From positions 1 through 43,950 of the forward strand of contig SBBH01000211.1 in the NCBI GenBank assembly GCA_005239795.1: a stretch of 43,950 nt of DNA. The letters run 5' to 3'. A program made the position numbers and the translations under genes. The notes under the pieces are model-generated. The model did not search any database. It was not told the origin of the DNA and saw only the letters and a list, made by a program, of their open reading frames with translations. Below, piece after piece: positions 26,192 through 35,027 of the stretch (position 1 is the first letter of the stretch; every line of letters begins with the position of its first letter). This DNA is from Planctomycetales bacterium (lineage in GTDB: Bacteria > Planctomycetota > SBBH01).

Positions 26192-27104
26192 GGTTGCGTC
26201 CTGTGGTGGCCTCGAGGAATACCTCTTCCAAGGAGGTCCGCGCCGGCTCGATCCGGCGGAGCACCGCGCCGGCTGCCCGCGCCGCCAAGAAGAGGCGCGC
26301 CGGGAGGTTTTCCAGATCGCTTCCCGTGACGCGCAGGGAAATCTCGTCGATCCACTCGCCGGTCATCCCGTGGTCCGCCAGGGAGGCCGCGAAGCGGCCG
26401 GCATCTCCGTCGAGCGTTACCTGGTAGTGCAACCGGGCCGGCTTCTGGAGCTCCGCGAGGGGGCCAGCCAGGAGGATTTTCCCTTGTTCGAGGATCACCG
26501 CGCTGTCGCAGAGCGCCTCGACATCCGGTAAGAGGTGCGTCGACAGGATGACGCTTGCCCCGCGCACGCGCGCCACGAACTGAATCAGGCTGAGCATCCG
26601 CCGTCGGCTGGCCGGGTCGAGACCGTTGGTGGGCTCATCCAGGAAGATGAGCCGCGGGTCGTGCACAAGCGCCTGGGCGAGCTTCACCTTTTGGCGCATG
26701 CCGGTCGAGTAGGTCTGGACGGGGCGGTAGCGTTCCTCGGCCAGTCCTACGAAGTCGGCCAGCTCGTGCGCCCGTCCCAAAGCGGCGCGGCAGGGGAGCC
26801 CTGAGAGCTCCCCCAGGTAGGCGATCGAGCGGACGCCGCTCAAGGCCGGGAAAAAGCAATCGTCTTCCGGCATGTATCCGATCTGCTGACGGATCCGGCG
26901 GGGGTTTTTTTGAGGATCGATCCCCAAGACCTCAGCGCGCCCCCCGGCGATCGGAACGAGGCCCAGGAGGGTTTTGACCAGAGTCGATTTTCCTGCCCCG
27001 TTGGGGCCCAGGAGCCCCACGACGCCGGGTGTCAGCTGGAGGGAGATCCCCTTCAGGGCTTGGCGCGAGCCATATCGGACCTCCAAGGCCTCCGCATGAA
27101 TCAT
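26178..27104 (-). CDS. ABC exporter ATPase
   Basis: A 308-residue ABC ATPase. Walker A is GPNGAGKSTL (near 35), the signature is YSTGMRQK, Walker B and the D-loop are LIFLDEPTNGLDP, and the switch histidine is in STHLLPD. A C-terminal accessory domain of about 90 residues follows. ATG 27104 (MIHAEALEVRYG) is preferred over GTG 27113 because family proteins start there, although neither has a clear ribosome site. The end overlaps the following permease start by 14 bases. The two ATPases and two permeases alternate in one directon (23390-27104). Confidence 0.9.
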   Translation of the reverse strand: MIHAEALEVRYGSRQALKGISLQLTPGVVGLLGPNGAGKSTLVKTLLGLVPIAGGRAEVLGIDPQKNPRRIRQQIGYMPEDDCFFPALSGVRSIAYLGELSGLPCRAALGRAHELADFVGLAEERYRPVQTYSTGMRQKVKLAQALVHDPRLIFLDEPTNGLDPASRRRMLSLIQFVARVRGASVILSTHLLPDVEALCDSAVILEQGKILLAGPLAELQKPARLHYQVTLDGDAGRFAASLADHGMTGEWIDEISLRVTGSDLENLPARLFLAARAAGAVLRRIEPARTSLEEVFLEATTGRNHADR

Positions 27105-27119
27105 GGTAATCACCGCATA

Positions 27120-27722
27120 CTAGATCCCCGCCGCCGCGAGCGCGCGGCCAAGGGGCTCTGAGAGTCCCGCGATTTCCGCCTGCTTTTTAAGATAGACGAG
27201 GTCCAAGCCGGACCTTTGGAGTTTGAGGACTCCCAGGATGTCCCGCCATTGCCGATCTGACATCCCTGCGCTTCGACGGTGCCAGTCGAGTTTCCGCAGG
27301 ACAATGTCCTCGGCGGAACTCATGAAAAGTTCCGAGTCTCCGACGCGGCAAAGGGATCGCCGGTCCATCTGGCCGCGCCCGAGCGGATCCAGCGGGTCCA
27401 AGATAAAGAAGTCGATCTTGTCTGCCGTCGCCTCATGGATGGCGCTGAACGAGTCATGGCGGGCGGCCGCATCCCGGGCGGCGCTTGGAGCCAGATGGAA
27501 ATCCGGCGCGAGGGCGGCCGACAGATCTTCCGCCTTGGCGGGCGGGAGGTCGATGAGGAGATCGGCATCCTGTGTCGACCGGGGCTCTCCTCGGGCCGCG
27601 CTCGCCATCGATCCACCGATGACGTATGGGATCTCGAGGCGGCCGAGGATTTCCACCGCGCGCAGGAGGCCGGCCAAAGGAGGAAAAGGAGGAAAGGAAG
27701 AGAGGGACTGCTCCCCTCCCAT
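27120..27722 (-). CDS. Nucleotidyltransferase-fold protein (AbiEii/DUF6036-like)
   Basis: A 200-residue protein with a nucleotidyltransferase signature: YVIGGSMASAARG (about 33-45) followed by STQDADLLIDL (about 48-58). The GGS and DxD elements are the usual metal and nucleotide residues. A central IDFFILDP strand supplies a possible third acidic residue. Homologous folds include AbiEii-type toxins and antibiotic-modifying enzymes. Start ATG 27722 lies one base after the upstream stop with AAGGA before it; an earlier ATG would overlap that gene. With the preceding 88-residue gene it forms a tight pair. Confidence 0.7.
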   Translation of the reverse strand: MGGEQSLSSFPPFPPLAGLLRAVEILGRLEIPYVIGGSMASAARGEPRSTQDADLLIDLPPAKAEDLSAALAPDFHLAPSAARDAAARHDSFSAIHEATADKIDFFILDPLDPLGRGQMDRRSLCRVGDSELFMSSAEDIVLRKLDWHRRSAGMSDRQWRDILGVLKLQRSGLDLVYLKKQAEIAGLSEPLGRALAAAGI

Positions 27723-27723
27723 G

Positions 27724-27990
27724 TCAATATCCTTGTTTCTCAGGATCCCAGCCGTAGACATCGATCATGGTTTGGCGGTCCAGGCGCAGGGCCGCCAGGC
27801 GCAGGAAAAGCTCACGCTCGCCGGCTTCGGGATAACGCTCTCGGAGTCCCGCGGCGGCAAAGAGATTGACCCTGGCGGTAGTCCGGGCCGCCATGAGCAT
27901 CCGCTCGCCCGGAGAGGCCTTGCGCAGGATGGAAAAGTAGGCTTCCTCCATCTCTTGGGACGTGTCGGACGACAACGGTTGGACGCTCAT
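27724..27990 (-). CDS. Small helical partner protein of the nucleotidyltransferase
   Basis: An 88-residue soluble, mostly helical protein: DTSQEMEEAYFSILRKASPGERMLMAART, then LRERYPEAGERELFLRLAALRL. I have a general recollection of similar small proteins encoded directly before nucleotidyltransferase-fold genes in diverse bacteria, which I could not verify here. Spacing to the next gene is 1 base. It may be an antitoxin or adaptor in a toxin-antitoxin-like module, but this is inference; no DNA-binding motif is visible. Confidence 0.65.
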   Translation of the reverse strand: MSVQPLSSDTSQEMEEAYFSILRKASPGERMLMAARTTARVNLFAAAGLRERYPEAGERELFLRLAALRLDRQTMIDVYGWDPEKQGY

Positions 27991-28061
27991 CGCGTCCAGT
28001 CTAGCACAAGATCAACTCTCTTCCGTGTCGACTCCTGCGTTTGTGGGATAGAATGGATCGA

Positions 28062-29582
28062 ATGTCCGTGCGGCGCCACGTGATCCTCATCCGCCCCCCG
28101 ACGCAGATGGGGCGGCTCCACGCGATCGTCTCGGCCCAGCATCCGATCAACATCCTGTATGTCGCGGCGAGCTTGCGGGAGAACGGCTACGAGCCGGTGC
28201 TTTTTGATTACGAGGTCGAGCCGTGGGAGCCCGCGAAACTCCTGGCTGAGATTGACCGGCTGAATCCGCTTTTCGTGGGGGTGAGTTGCATGACCCCTCT
28301 TATCGTTTCCGGGAACGATATCTGCGGGGTTGTGAAAGAGGCATTTGGGCACGTGCCGACCGTTGTCGCGGGGGCGCACCCGACGGCGCTCCCGAGGCAG
28401 ACGCTCGAGGATTTTCCGTCGTTCGACATCGTTCTCTTTGGCGAAGGGGAGTTCACGACGCTTGAGCTCTGCCAGAGGCTCGCCGAGGGGCGGGATCTCG
28501 CCGGCGTGCAGGGGGTGGCCTACCGGGCGGGCCGCGAAATCGTGGTCAACCCTGAGCGGCCGCTCCACAAGGGATTGGATGAGATCCCCTTCCCAGCGCG
28601 CGACATGCTCCGCATGGAGCTCTATCCGGGGGCCTCGAAGTCAGGACTCCCGGCCGGCGTCAACCGCTCGACGCAGGTCTTCACCTCGCGGGGATGCCCC
28701 TTTCTCTGCACCTTCTGCGCCATCCCGATCGCCCACAACCACAAGGTTCGATTCCGCTCGGCTGAGAGCGTCCGGCGGGAGCTTTCCGAATGCCAGGAGC
28801 GCTGGGGCTTCCCCCATGTGACCCTGCACGACGACACGTTCACGATCTCCGAGCGGCGCGTGAAGGAGGTTTCCGAGGCGGTGGGTGCGGCCGGCGTCTC
28901 GTGGGATTGCGACACGCGCGTCGACACCGTGACGCGCGAGATGCTCTTTTCGATGGCCGCCAACGGCTGCGTCCGGATCGCCTTCGGGGTGGAGGCAGGT
29001 TCGGAGCGGATCCTGAAGCTCATCAAGAAGGACGTCACGCTCTCCCAGATCAAGAACGCCTTCGCCTGGGCCAAGGAAGCGGGCCTGCAGACCTCGGGGT
29101 ATTTCATCGTGGGAAGCCACCCGGACGAGACCCCCGAGGAGGTCGAAGCAACGGCCCGGCTTATCCGCGACCTCGCCCCCGACTTCGCGCACATCGCCGT
29201 CGGCGTCCCGTACCCGGGGACGGAGCTGGAGCACGAGATGCTTAAAAGTGGGCTCATCTTCGACCGTTCCTGGGAGCGGTACATGGAACACGACACGATC
29301 CCGGGGTGGCGCACCAAGCACTACAGCGCCGAAGGGCTCGTCGCCGTGCAGAAGCGGCTCATCAAGGACTACTTTTACCGGCCGGCCTATGTCTGGAGCC
29401 GTCTCAAGAAGACGGGGAAGCGCGTCCTGGCGGCGCGCTCGGCGGAGGACCTCGCCGCCTGCGCGAGGGAATACGCCTACTGGGCCAAGTCCGCGTGGGT
29501 CGGCTACGCGTTCGTGAGTCAATCCACCAAGGGGAAGATGAAGCTGAAGCCGCTGACGCTTCAGAGCGCCGATGTCGCCTGA
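28062..29582 (+). CDS. B12-binding-domain radical SAM protein
   Basis: A 506-residue protein. The N-terminal cobalamin-binding-like Rossmann domain (about 1-150, HVILIRPP..QHPINILYVAASLRENGY) is followed by a radical SAM core with the [4Fe-4S] motif C212-x3-C216-x2-C219 (RGCPFLCTFC) and AFGVEAGSERILKLIKK (near 315-330). The C-terminal region is family-specific. Such enzymes methylate unactivated carbons or rearrange lipids and natural products; the substrate is unknown. ATG 28062 was chosen over 28053 because a TAGAAT -10-like box ends 7 bases before it. It overlaps the next radical SAM gene by 11 bases. Confidence 0.85.
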   Translation: MSVRRHVILIRPPTQMGRLHAIVSAQHPINILYVAASLRENGYEPVLFDYEVEPWEPAKLLAEIDRLNPLFVGVSCMTPLIVSGNDICGVVKEAFGHVPTVVAGAHPTALPRQTLEDFPSFDIVLFGEGEFTTLELCQRLAEGRDLAGVQGVAYRAGREIVVNPERPLHKGLDEIPFPARDMLRMELYPGASKSGLPAGVNRSTQVFTSRGCPFLCTFCAIPIAHNHKVRFRSAESVRRELSECQERWGFPHVTLHDDTFTISERRVKEVSEAVGAAGVSWDCDTRVDTVTREMLFSMAANGCVRIAFGVEAGSERILKLIKKDVTLSQIKNAFAWAKEAGLQTSGYFIVGSHPDETPEEVEATARLIRDLAPDFAHIAVGVPYPGTELEHEMLKSGLIFDRSWERYMEHDTIPGWRTKHYSAEGLVAVQKRLIKDYFYRPAYVWSRLKKTGKRVLAARSAEDLAACAREYAYWAKSAWVGYAFVSQSTKGKMKLKPLTLQSADVA

Positions 29583-30744
29583 GACCCTGCCGTCCGCCGC
29601 GCCCGCGTCGACGAGCGGGGCACCGCCGGCGCTATCCGTCGGACCCTTTCCTTTTTTGGGCCACCGCTTGTCTTTGTTGGCGGGGGCGGCCCGGAGCATC
29701 TGGGCCGGCGCGCTCTACAAGCTCAATTTCACGGTGACCGGGTATTGCAATTCGAAATGCGTCACCTGCGACATCTGGAAGGAATACCCCTTTTCGAAGG
29801 AGCCGGACCCGCGCGAGCTCTCCTTGGACGAGATCGAGCGTTTTTTTGAGAGGCTTCCGCCCACGCTGAACTGGCTGAGTCTCACCGGCGGGGAGCCGCA
29901 CGCCCGGAGAGATTTTGTCGAGATCGTTGAGGCTGCGATACGCCGGATCCCCAATCTGCATCTGGTGGGGATCCCGTCGAACGGTCTTTTGCAGGAGCGC
30001 GTGATGCGCCTTATGGCGTCGCTTGTCGGAAAACCGCACCCGCTTGTTTTCATGAGCTTCTCGATCGACGGTCCCGAGGAGGTCCACGACCGCGTGCGGG
30101 GGGTTCCGGGGGGGTTCCGGAAGACCTGGGCCACCTACGAGGCGGCGCGCGCGGCGGCAAAAGACGACCCCGATATCGTGGTTTCGATCGAGACCACGGT
30201 TTCGAGCCAGAATGTGGGGGAGATTTCAGGGTTTCTGGCCCAGACGATCGACGCGGGACACCCCGTGACGATCACCATCGGCCACAACGCCTTTCTTTAT
30301 GCCAACGTGGCCGGGAGCGATAGCGACAAAAACGGCAAAAACGGAAAACCCTTGATGTCCCCTGGGGGGAAGCGGAGCGATCTCGAAACGGTCCTCCAGG
30401 TCCTGAGGCGCCGCGTCCCCTCCTGGCGGCCCAAGGGGCAGATCGACGCGCGCTATCTGAACGGGATCCTGCCGTTCCTGGATCACCCGCGCCGCCAGGT
30501 CGTGCCGTGCACGGCGCTGCGCGCGTCGGTGTCGGTCGACGCGGTGGGGGAGGTCCATCCCTGCCTCATGTGGGGCGAGCCGTTAGGAAACCTCCGAGAT
30601 CACGACTACGACGTGGCCCGGATCCTCGCGCGCCCCGAGACGCGCCATGTCCGGGAGGCGATCCGCCAGGAGAAATGCCCCAATTGCTGGACCCCTTGCG
30701 AGGCGTACCAGAGCCTTCTCGGAAGGATCCTCAAACCGCTCTGA
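29572..30744 (+). CDS. Radical SAM/SPASM-like protein
   Basis: A 390-residue radical SAM enzyme with the cluster motif C59-x3-C63-x2-C66 (CNSKCVTCDIW), SLTGGEPHARRDF (SAM binding) and SFSIDGPEEVHDRVRG. The C-terminal cysteines (VPCTAL, VHPCLMWG, CPNCWTPC) resemble a SPASM-type auxiliary cluster domain. An extended 45-residue N terminus includes a hydrophobic, possibly membrane-associated stretch (FLGHRLSLLAGAARSIWAG). The start ATG lies inside the end of the upstream gene, implying a shared pathway. Its end overlaps the convergent GT2 gene by 14 bases. Confidence 0.85.
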   Translation: MSPETLPSAAPASTSGAPPALSVGPFPFLGHRLSLLAGAARSIWAGALYKLNFTVTGYCNSKCVTCDIWKEYPFSKEPDPRELSLDEIERFFERLPPTLNWLSLTGGEPHARRDFVEIVEAAIRRIPNLHLVGIPSNGLLQERVMRLMASLVGKPHPLVFMSFSIDGPEEVHDRVRGVPGGFRKTWATYEAARAAAKDDPDIVVSIETTVSSQNVGEISGFLAQTIDAGHPVTITIGHNAFLYANVAGSDSDKNGKNGKPLMSPGGKRSDLETVLQVLRRRVPSWRPKGQIDARYLNGILPFLDHPRRQVVPCTALRASVSVDAVGEVHPCLMWGEPLGNLRDHDYDVARILARPETRHVREAIRQEKCPNCWTPCEAYQSLLGRILKPL

Positions 30745-31447
30745 AAAGGGCGCGAAAGTACCACTTGAGATAGGCCGGGAGCCAGGCCAGGAGCCTAAAG
30801 TTGGACTGTCCCGCGATCCGGCCCCGCCAGGTCGTCGGAAACTCATCGAAGCGGCACCCCGCCGCGTGGGCCTTGGTCACCAGTTCCAGCGTGTAGGCAA
30901 ATCCCCCGTTCCCCTCGAGGGGGATCGCGTCGATCACCCGGCGCCGGTATCCCTTGAAGGCGTTCGTGGCATCGGTGACAGGGAGGGCGCCCGCCAGATG
31001 CAACGACAGGCCTGCCAGGCGGGAGAGCATCCCCGCCAGGCGCGGCCCTCCGATTCTCCGCCCTCCGCGCCGGTAGCGGGAAGGGCAGACGATATCGGCG
31101 CCGTTTTCAAACGCTTCCAGGATACGCCCATAATCGCGGGGATCATCCGATCCGTCCGCCATGGTGACGATGAGCCTCTCTCCCCGCGCGGCGGCAAAAC
31201 CCGCCCGGATGGCATTCGGGATTCCCGGGCCGATCCGGTTCCTCACAGGGCAGAGCGAGGGGTAGGTGCGGGCGAGCCGTTCGACGACGGCAACGGTCGG
31301 ATCTTCATCGAAGTCATAGACGGCGAGCGTCTCGTGGGGAACCCGCAAGTTTTGTTCGATGGCCGAGAGCGGTCCCGCCGCCGCTTCCCCCTCCCGGAAG
31401 ACGGGAACGATCAGGGAGAGGAGCGTCGGAGAAGCCGCCTCCCGCAC
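30731..31447 (-). CDS. Family 2 glycosyltransferase (dolichol-phosphate mannosyltransferase-like)
   Basis: A 238-residue GT2 enzyme: LSLIVPVFREGE, then IGPGIPNAIRAGFAAARGERLIVTMADGSDDP, a variant of the DxD region, and VTDATNAFKGYRRRVI. It is like polyprenyl-phosphate sugar transferases but lacks added membrane helices. GTG 31447 was chosen because it follows the upstream epimerase stop by 7 bases. An ATG at 31528 is also possible and would add 27 residues, overlapping the epimerase by 74 bases. It probably acts in cell-surface glycan or glycolipid assembly. Confidence 0.75.
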   Translation of the reverse strand: MREAASPTLLSLIVPVFREGEAAAGPLSAIEQNLRVPHETLAVYDFDEDPTVAVVERLARTYPSLCPVRNRIGPGIPNAIRAGFAAARGERLIVTMADGSDDPRDYGRILEAFENGADIVCPSRYRRGGRRIGGPRLAGMLSRLAGLSLHLAGALPVTDATNAFKGYRRRVIDAIPLEGNGGFAYTLELVTKAHAAGCRFDEFPTTWRGRIAGQSNFRLLAWLPAYLKWYFRALFRAV

Positions 31448-31454
31448 GAGCGTA

Positions 31455-32474
31455 TTAGCCCCGCACTCCGGCGGGCCGGGGGCGCTGGGAGTGCCGGGAA
31501 GGAGCGGCCATCCGTCCGGTTTTTTCATTCTTCAGCCAATCGACCACTTCGCCGAGGCCGTTCTCCAAGGAGACCTTCGGCTTCCATCCCAGGATCTTCG
31601 AGATCTTCTCAATGGAAGGGGTCTGGCGCTGGACGTCATTGGCAAATCCGGCGAGGGATTTGAGGCGGGGAGGGCCCTTGCGTCCCACTGAGGACCAGAG
31701 GCGGCCGGCGAGCTCCCGGATGGTGATCTCTTCGGAGCCGGCAACGTTGAAATCCTGGTCCTCGGCCGCCGGATGTTCGGCCGCGAGAAGCAGCGCCTGC
31801 GCGATGTCGCGCACATGCGTGAAGCAACGGCTCTGCGAGCCGTCCCCGTGGACCTCCAAGGGATCCTGTCCGCTCAAGAGCTTCCAGGCGAGATCCGGAA
31901 TGACGTGGGATTCCCCCGCCTTGGCGCCGGACCTCTCGCCGGGCCCGTAGGCGTTAAAGGGGCGCAGGATCGTGTAGTGGAGGCCGCGCTCTTCGCGGAA
32001 AGCGCGGCAGTACCATTCGCCGCAGAATTTCTGGAAGCCGTAGGCGGTGCTGGGGATCGGCGTCCGGGGAAGGTCCTCTTCTCGGAGGGGGAAGCGCTCG
32101 GCGCGCTCGTACACCATGGAAGAAGAGACGTAGACGAAGCGGCGCACGCCGCAGGCCGCTGCCGCCTCGAAGACGGTCGACAACAGCCTGTTGTTTCCCG
32201 ACAGGACCGTTGCCGGGAGCCGGCGAAGATAGCCGATCCCTCCGACTTTTCCCGCCAGGTGGATGACGACGTCAGCCCCGGAAACCGCCGCGCGCGCCGC
32301 GCTGTCCTCGGAGAGATCCGCCTTGAGGAATTCGGCTTCCGGGGGAGGCAGGGTTGTCGGGCGGGACAGGTCGTCGGCGATCCGGACAGGGCGCCCGGCG
32401 GCGATGAGCTGGCGGACGAGCTCCGTGCCGATGAATCCGCAGCCGCCGGTGACCGCGTAGATCTCCTTGCCCAT
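31455..32474 (-). CDS. NAD-dependent epimerase/dehydratase
   Basis: An extended short-chain dehydrogenase of 339 residues. The Rossmann motif is TGGCGFIG (near 9-16). The active site has SSSMVY and Y-x3-K in YGFQK, and RPFNAYGPGE follows, which is typical of UDP-sugar 4-epimerases and dehydratases. The exact sugar cannot be told. The start is ATG 32474 or ATG 32483; the former gives MGKEIYAVTGG. The tail after WLKNEKTG is atypical and overlaps one possible GT2 start. With the GT2 gene it suggests surface polysaccharide sugar supply and transfer. Confidence 0.82.
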   Translation of the reverse strand: MGKEIYAVTGGCGFIGTELVRQLIAAGRPVRIADDLSRPTTLPPPEAEFLKADLSEDSAARAAVSGADVVIHLAGKVGGIGYLRRLPATVLSGNNRLLSTVFEAAAACGVRRFVYVSSSMVYERAERFPLREEDLPRTPIPSTAYGFQKFCGEWYCRAFREERGLHYTILRPFNAYGPGERSGAKAGESHVIPDLAWKLLSGQDPLEVHGDGSQSRCFTHVRDIAQALLLAAEHPAAEDQDFNVAGSEEITIRELAGRLWSSVGRKGPPRLKSLAGFANDVQRQTPSIEKISKILGWKPKVSLENGLGEVVDWLKNEKTGRMAAPSRHSQRPRPAGVRG

Positions 32475-32510
32475 TCCCCGCATTCTATCGAAAGGGGGAG
32501 GCGTTTGAAG

Positions 32511-33623
32511 CTACAGCACGTCCTCGAGGGGGACGTAGGGGAGGCCGAAAGTCTGGGCGACGGCCAGGTTCGTGACTTTTCCCGCGGCGATGTTGAGGCC
32601 GCGCGAAAGGGCGGGGTTGGACTTTGCCGCCTCCTTCCACCCCTTGGTTGCCAGCTCCAGCACGAAGGGGAGCGTGGCGTTCGTGAGGGCGTAGGTGGAG
32701 GTGCGGCCGACGGCTCCCGGCATGTTCGCGACGCAGTAGTGGACGACCCCGTCAACGATATAGGTGGGGGCAGCGTGCGTGGTGGGGCGCGTGGTCTCGA
32801 TGCACCCCCCCTGGTCGACGGCGACATCCACGATGACGGCTCCGGGCTTCATCGTTTTGATCATCTCGCGGGTCACCAGGCGCGGCGCGCGGGCCCCTTC
32901 GATGAGGACCGCGCCGACCACCAGATCTGCGTGCTTCACCTCCTCTCGGATTGTCTGAAGGTTCGAGACGAGCGTCGTGACGTTTTTGGGCATGATGTCG
33001 TCGAGATAGCGCAGGCGGTCGAGGTTGACATCCAAGATCGCCACGTGCGCCCCCAGGCCTGCCGCCACCTTGGCGGCGTTGGCTCCTACGATCCCGCCGC
33101 CGATGATCGCCACATGCGCCGGCGCGACCCCTGGGACGCCCCCCAGGAGGATCCCCTGCCCCTCCATGGGCTTTTCCAGGTACTTGGCTCCTTCCTGGAT
33201 CGCCATGCGGCCGGCGATTTCGCTCATGGGCGTCAGGAGCGGCAGCGCCCCATCGGCGGTCCGGACGGTCTCATAGGCGACGGCGACGATGCGGCTGGCG
33301 ATGATGGCTTTCGTGAGCTCCTCCGAGGCGGCGAAATGAAAGTAGGTGAAGACAATCTGCCCGGCCCTGAGGTATGGATGTTCGGATTTAACGGGCTCCT
33401 TGACCTTGACGATCATGTCGGCCCATGACCAGATGGCCGGGGCGCTCTTTTCGATCCGGGCCCCGGCCTTGGCGTAGGCGTCGTCGGAGAATCCGCTCCC
33501 CTGGCCGGCGCCGGCCTCCACCGCGACCTCATGGCCGCGGCGCGCGAGTTCCTCGACGCCCACCGGGATGACGGCGACGCGGTATTCGGAGTCCTTGATT
33601 TCCTTGGGGATCCCGACGCGCAT
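32511..33623 (-). CDS. ald: Alanine dehydrogenase
   Basis: A 370-residue NAD-dependent enzyme interconverting L-alanine and pyruvate plus ammonia. Substrate and catalytic residues are visible: R15 (EYRVAV), K75 (KVKEP) and H96 (FTYFHFA). The NAD fold is VAIIGGGIVGANAAK. VAVDQGGCIETTRPTTH and VANMPGAVGRTST complete the active site. Full length is normal for Ald. It lies in the same direction between the DUF4129 gene (33 bases upstream) and the epimerase, so it may share their transcript although its role is metabolic. Confidence 0.95.
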   Translation of the reverse strand: MRVGIPKEIKDSEYRVAVIPVGVEELARRGHEVAVEAGAGQGSGFSDDAYAKAGARIEKSAPAIWSWADMIVKVKEPVKSEHPYLRAGQIVFTYFHFAASEELTKAIIASRIVAVAYETVRTADGALPLLTPMSEIAGRMAIQEGAKYLEKPMEGQGILLGGVPGVAPAHVAIIGGGIVGANAAKVAAGLGAHVAILDVNLDRLRYLDDIMPKNVTTLVSNLQTIREEVKHADLVVGAVLIEGARAPRLVTREMIKTMKPGAVIVDVAVDQGGCIETTRPTTHAAPTYIVDGVVHYCVANMPGAVGRTSTYALTNATLPFVLELATKGWKEAAKSNPALSRGLNIAAGKVTNLAVAQTFGLPYVPLEDVL

Positions 33624-33656
33624 GAGGGGGGAGCCTACCTGGCGGTCTGGGGGGGA

Positions 33657-35027
33657 TCAAGCCGCAGATGGACGGGGCGGCGCGGGGCTCACGGCCGCCC
33701 CGGCGCTCCGGGCGCGTCCGCGCAGGGCTGACGAGAGGCGGGTCATTTCGCGGCGGGAAGCGGTGTCGATCCGCTCGTCGCTGTAGCGGGCCTGTTCAAA
33801 AAGGCGTGTCATTGTCTCGATCGATTCCCGGTCGCCCGCCAGACGGACGGCCAGATAGCGCGCGTATTCCCAGGGGGTCAGATGCGGTTGCTTCTTGTAG
33901 CCATGGCGGTCGAATTCCTTGCGCAGTTCGTTGTAGAGGAAGACGACCGCCGCGCGCGGATCGGCGGGCTCCTCGGGGGGCTCGTCCGGTTCGCGCCGAA
34001 GCCGTTGCGCGGCGGCGATGACTTCCTTGAGTTTCGCTTCGGCAATGCCGGCCCACCGCTTGCGTTTGAAAAACCGCCAGAGGAACCACCCCAGCAGAAG
34101 CGCCGCCGCGGCGCCGGCGATGACAAAAAGACCTCGTCGACTGAAAAGGGCCGCGGCGGACTGCACGAGCGCCGAGATATTTTCAAGAGACGGGGGGTGG
34201 ACGACCACCGCGCCGGGCGGAAGCTCACCAGGCGATTCGGGCGGGGAAGAGGTTCCCGGAAGGGATGCGTCCGGACGGTCCTTCCCGCCGGACCATTCGA
34301 CAATGAAGCGGGGGGGGCCGCCTGCGGGGCGGCTCCTCGAAGGATCCCAGAGAGGTTTTTGGTCCGGAGTCAGCGCGAAAGCCGCAAGAAGCGCCGTCGA
34401 AAAAACCGCCGCAGGGACCCCGAAAGAAGGGAGCCATTCGCTCCAGACGACCTTTCCCTTGAGAACCCCCTGCCGGAAGCGGTTCCACAGATGGTTGGCG
34501 GCGAGGATCCCGAGGGCCATGAAGGCCACCGCCGCGAAGGTCAGGCGAGGCCCCCATCCTGGGAAGCAGAGGAGCCACGCCGCGCAGCTAATGCCCGTCC
34601 CCGCGAGGATCTTGTAGTCGGACTCCGTCGTCAGGAACGCCGCGCGCACGAGCGCCGCGAACGCCAAAGGGAGGGCGAGGGCGAGCCATGCGCTCCATCC
34701 CGAAAGGGGGATCATGAGCACTGTGATGAAGAAAAGAGCGGTTCCCCCGAGCGCTGACAGCAGGAGCGCCGGACGCGATCGTGCGATCCATTCCGAGGAG
34801 GCGCTGTCCATGTCGGCGAGGTTGCGTAGATAAGCCGACAGGGCGGCCGCTCCAGCCACGAGGGCCGCCGCGGCCAACGTCCAAACCGGCGCCACGAGAA
34901 ATCCAATGGCCGCCGACACCGTTCCAAGAACCGCCGTGGCAGAGAGCCCCGTCGCAAAGATCTCTCGCAAGTCGCGGTAGGTAAAGGGGCGGAATCTTTT
35001 GCGCGCGTGTTTGGACATAGCAGTCAT
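33657..35027 (-). CDS. DUF4129-domain membrane protein
   Basis: A 456-residue protein with about six N-terminal membrane helices (from about 25 to 235), a proline-rich extracytoplasmic stretch, another helix (FVIAGAAAALLLGWFLWRFF, near 305-324), then a cytoplasmic DUF4129 domain (about 350-440; FLYNELRKEFDRHGYKKQPHLTPWEYARYLA). DUF4129 proteins usually accompany MoxR and DUF58 proteins, often fused to a transglutaminase, which is absent here. Start ATG 35027 overlaps the DUF58 stop (ATGA). The role, probably envelope maintenance or complex assembly, is inferred from that association. Confidence 0.8.
   Translation of the reverse strand: MTAMSKHARKRFRPFTYRDLREIFATGLSATAVLGTVSAAIGFLVAPVWTLAAAALVAGAAALSAYLRNLADMDSASSEWIARSRPALLLSALGGTALFFITVLMIPLSGWSAWLALALPLAFAALVRAAFLTTESDYKILAGTGISCAAWLLCFPGWGPRLTFAAVAFMALGILAANHLWNRFRQGVLKGKVVWSEWLPSFGVPAAVFSTALLAAFALTPDQKPLWDPSRSRPAGGPPRFIVEWSGGKDRPDASLPGTSSPPESPGELPPGAVVVHPPSLENISALVQSAAALFSRRGLFVIAGAAAALLLGWFLWRFFKRKRWAGIAEAKLKEVIAAAQRLRREPDEPPEEPADPRAAVVFLYNELRKEFDRHGYKKQPHLTPWEYARYLAVRLAGDRESIETMTRLFEQARYSDERIDTASRREMTRLSSALRGRARSAGAAVSPAPPRPSAA

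Noticed and set aside
28062..30744. RiPP biosynthesis cluster
   Set aside because: No precursor peptide, protease or exporter gene next to the radical SAM pair supports it.
31773..33428. 551-codon plus-strand frame
   Set aside because: It is antisense to the epimerase and alanine dehydrogenase genes, which have clear motifs.
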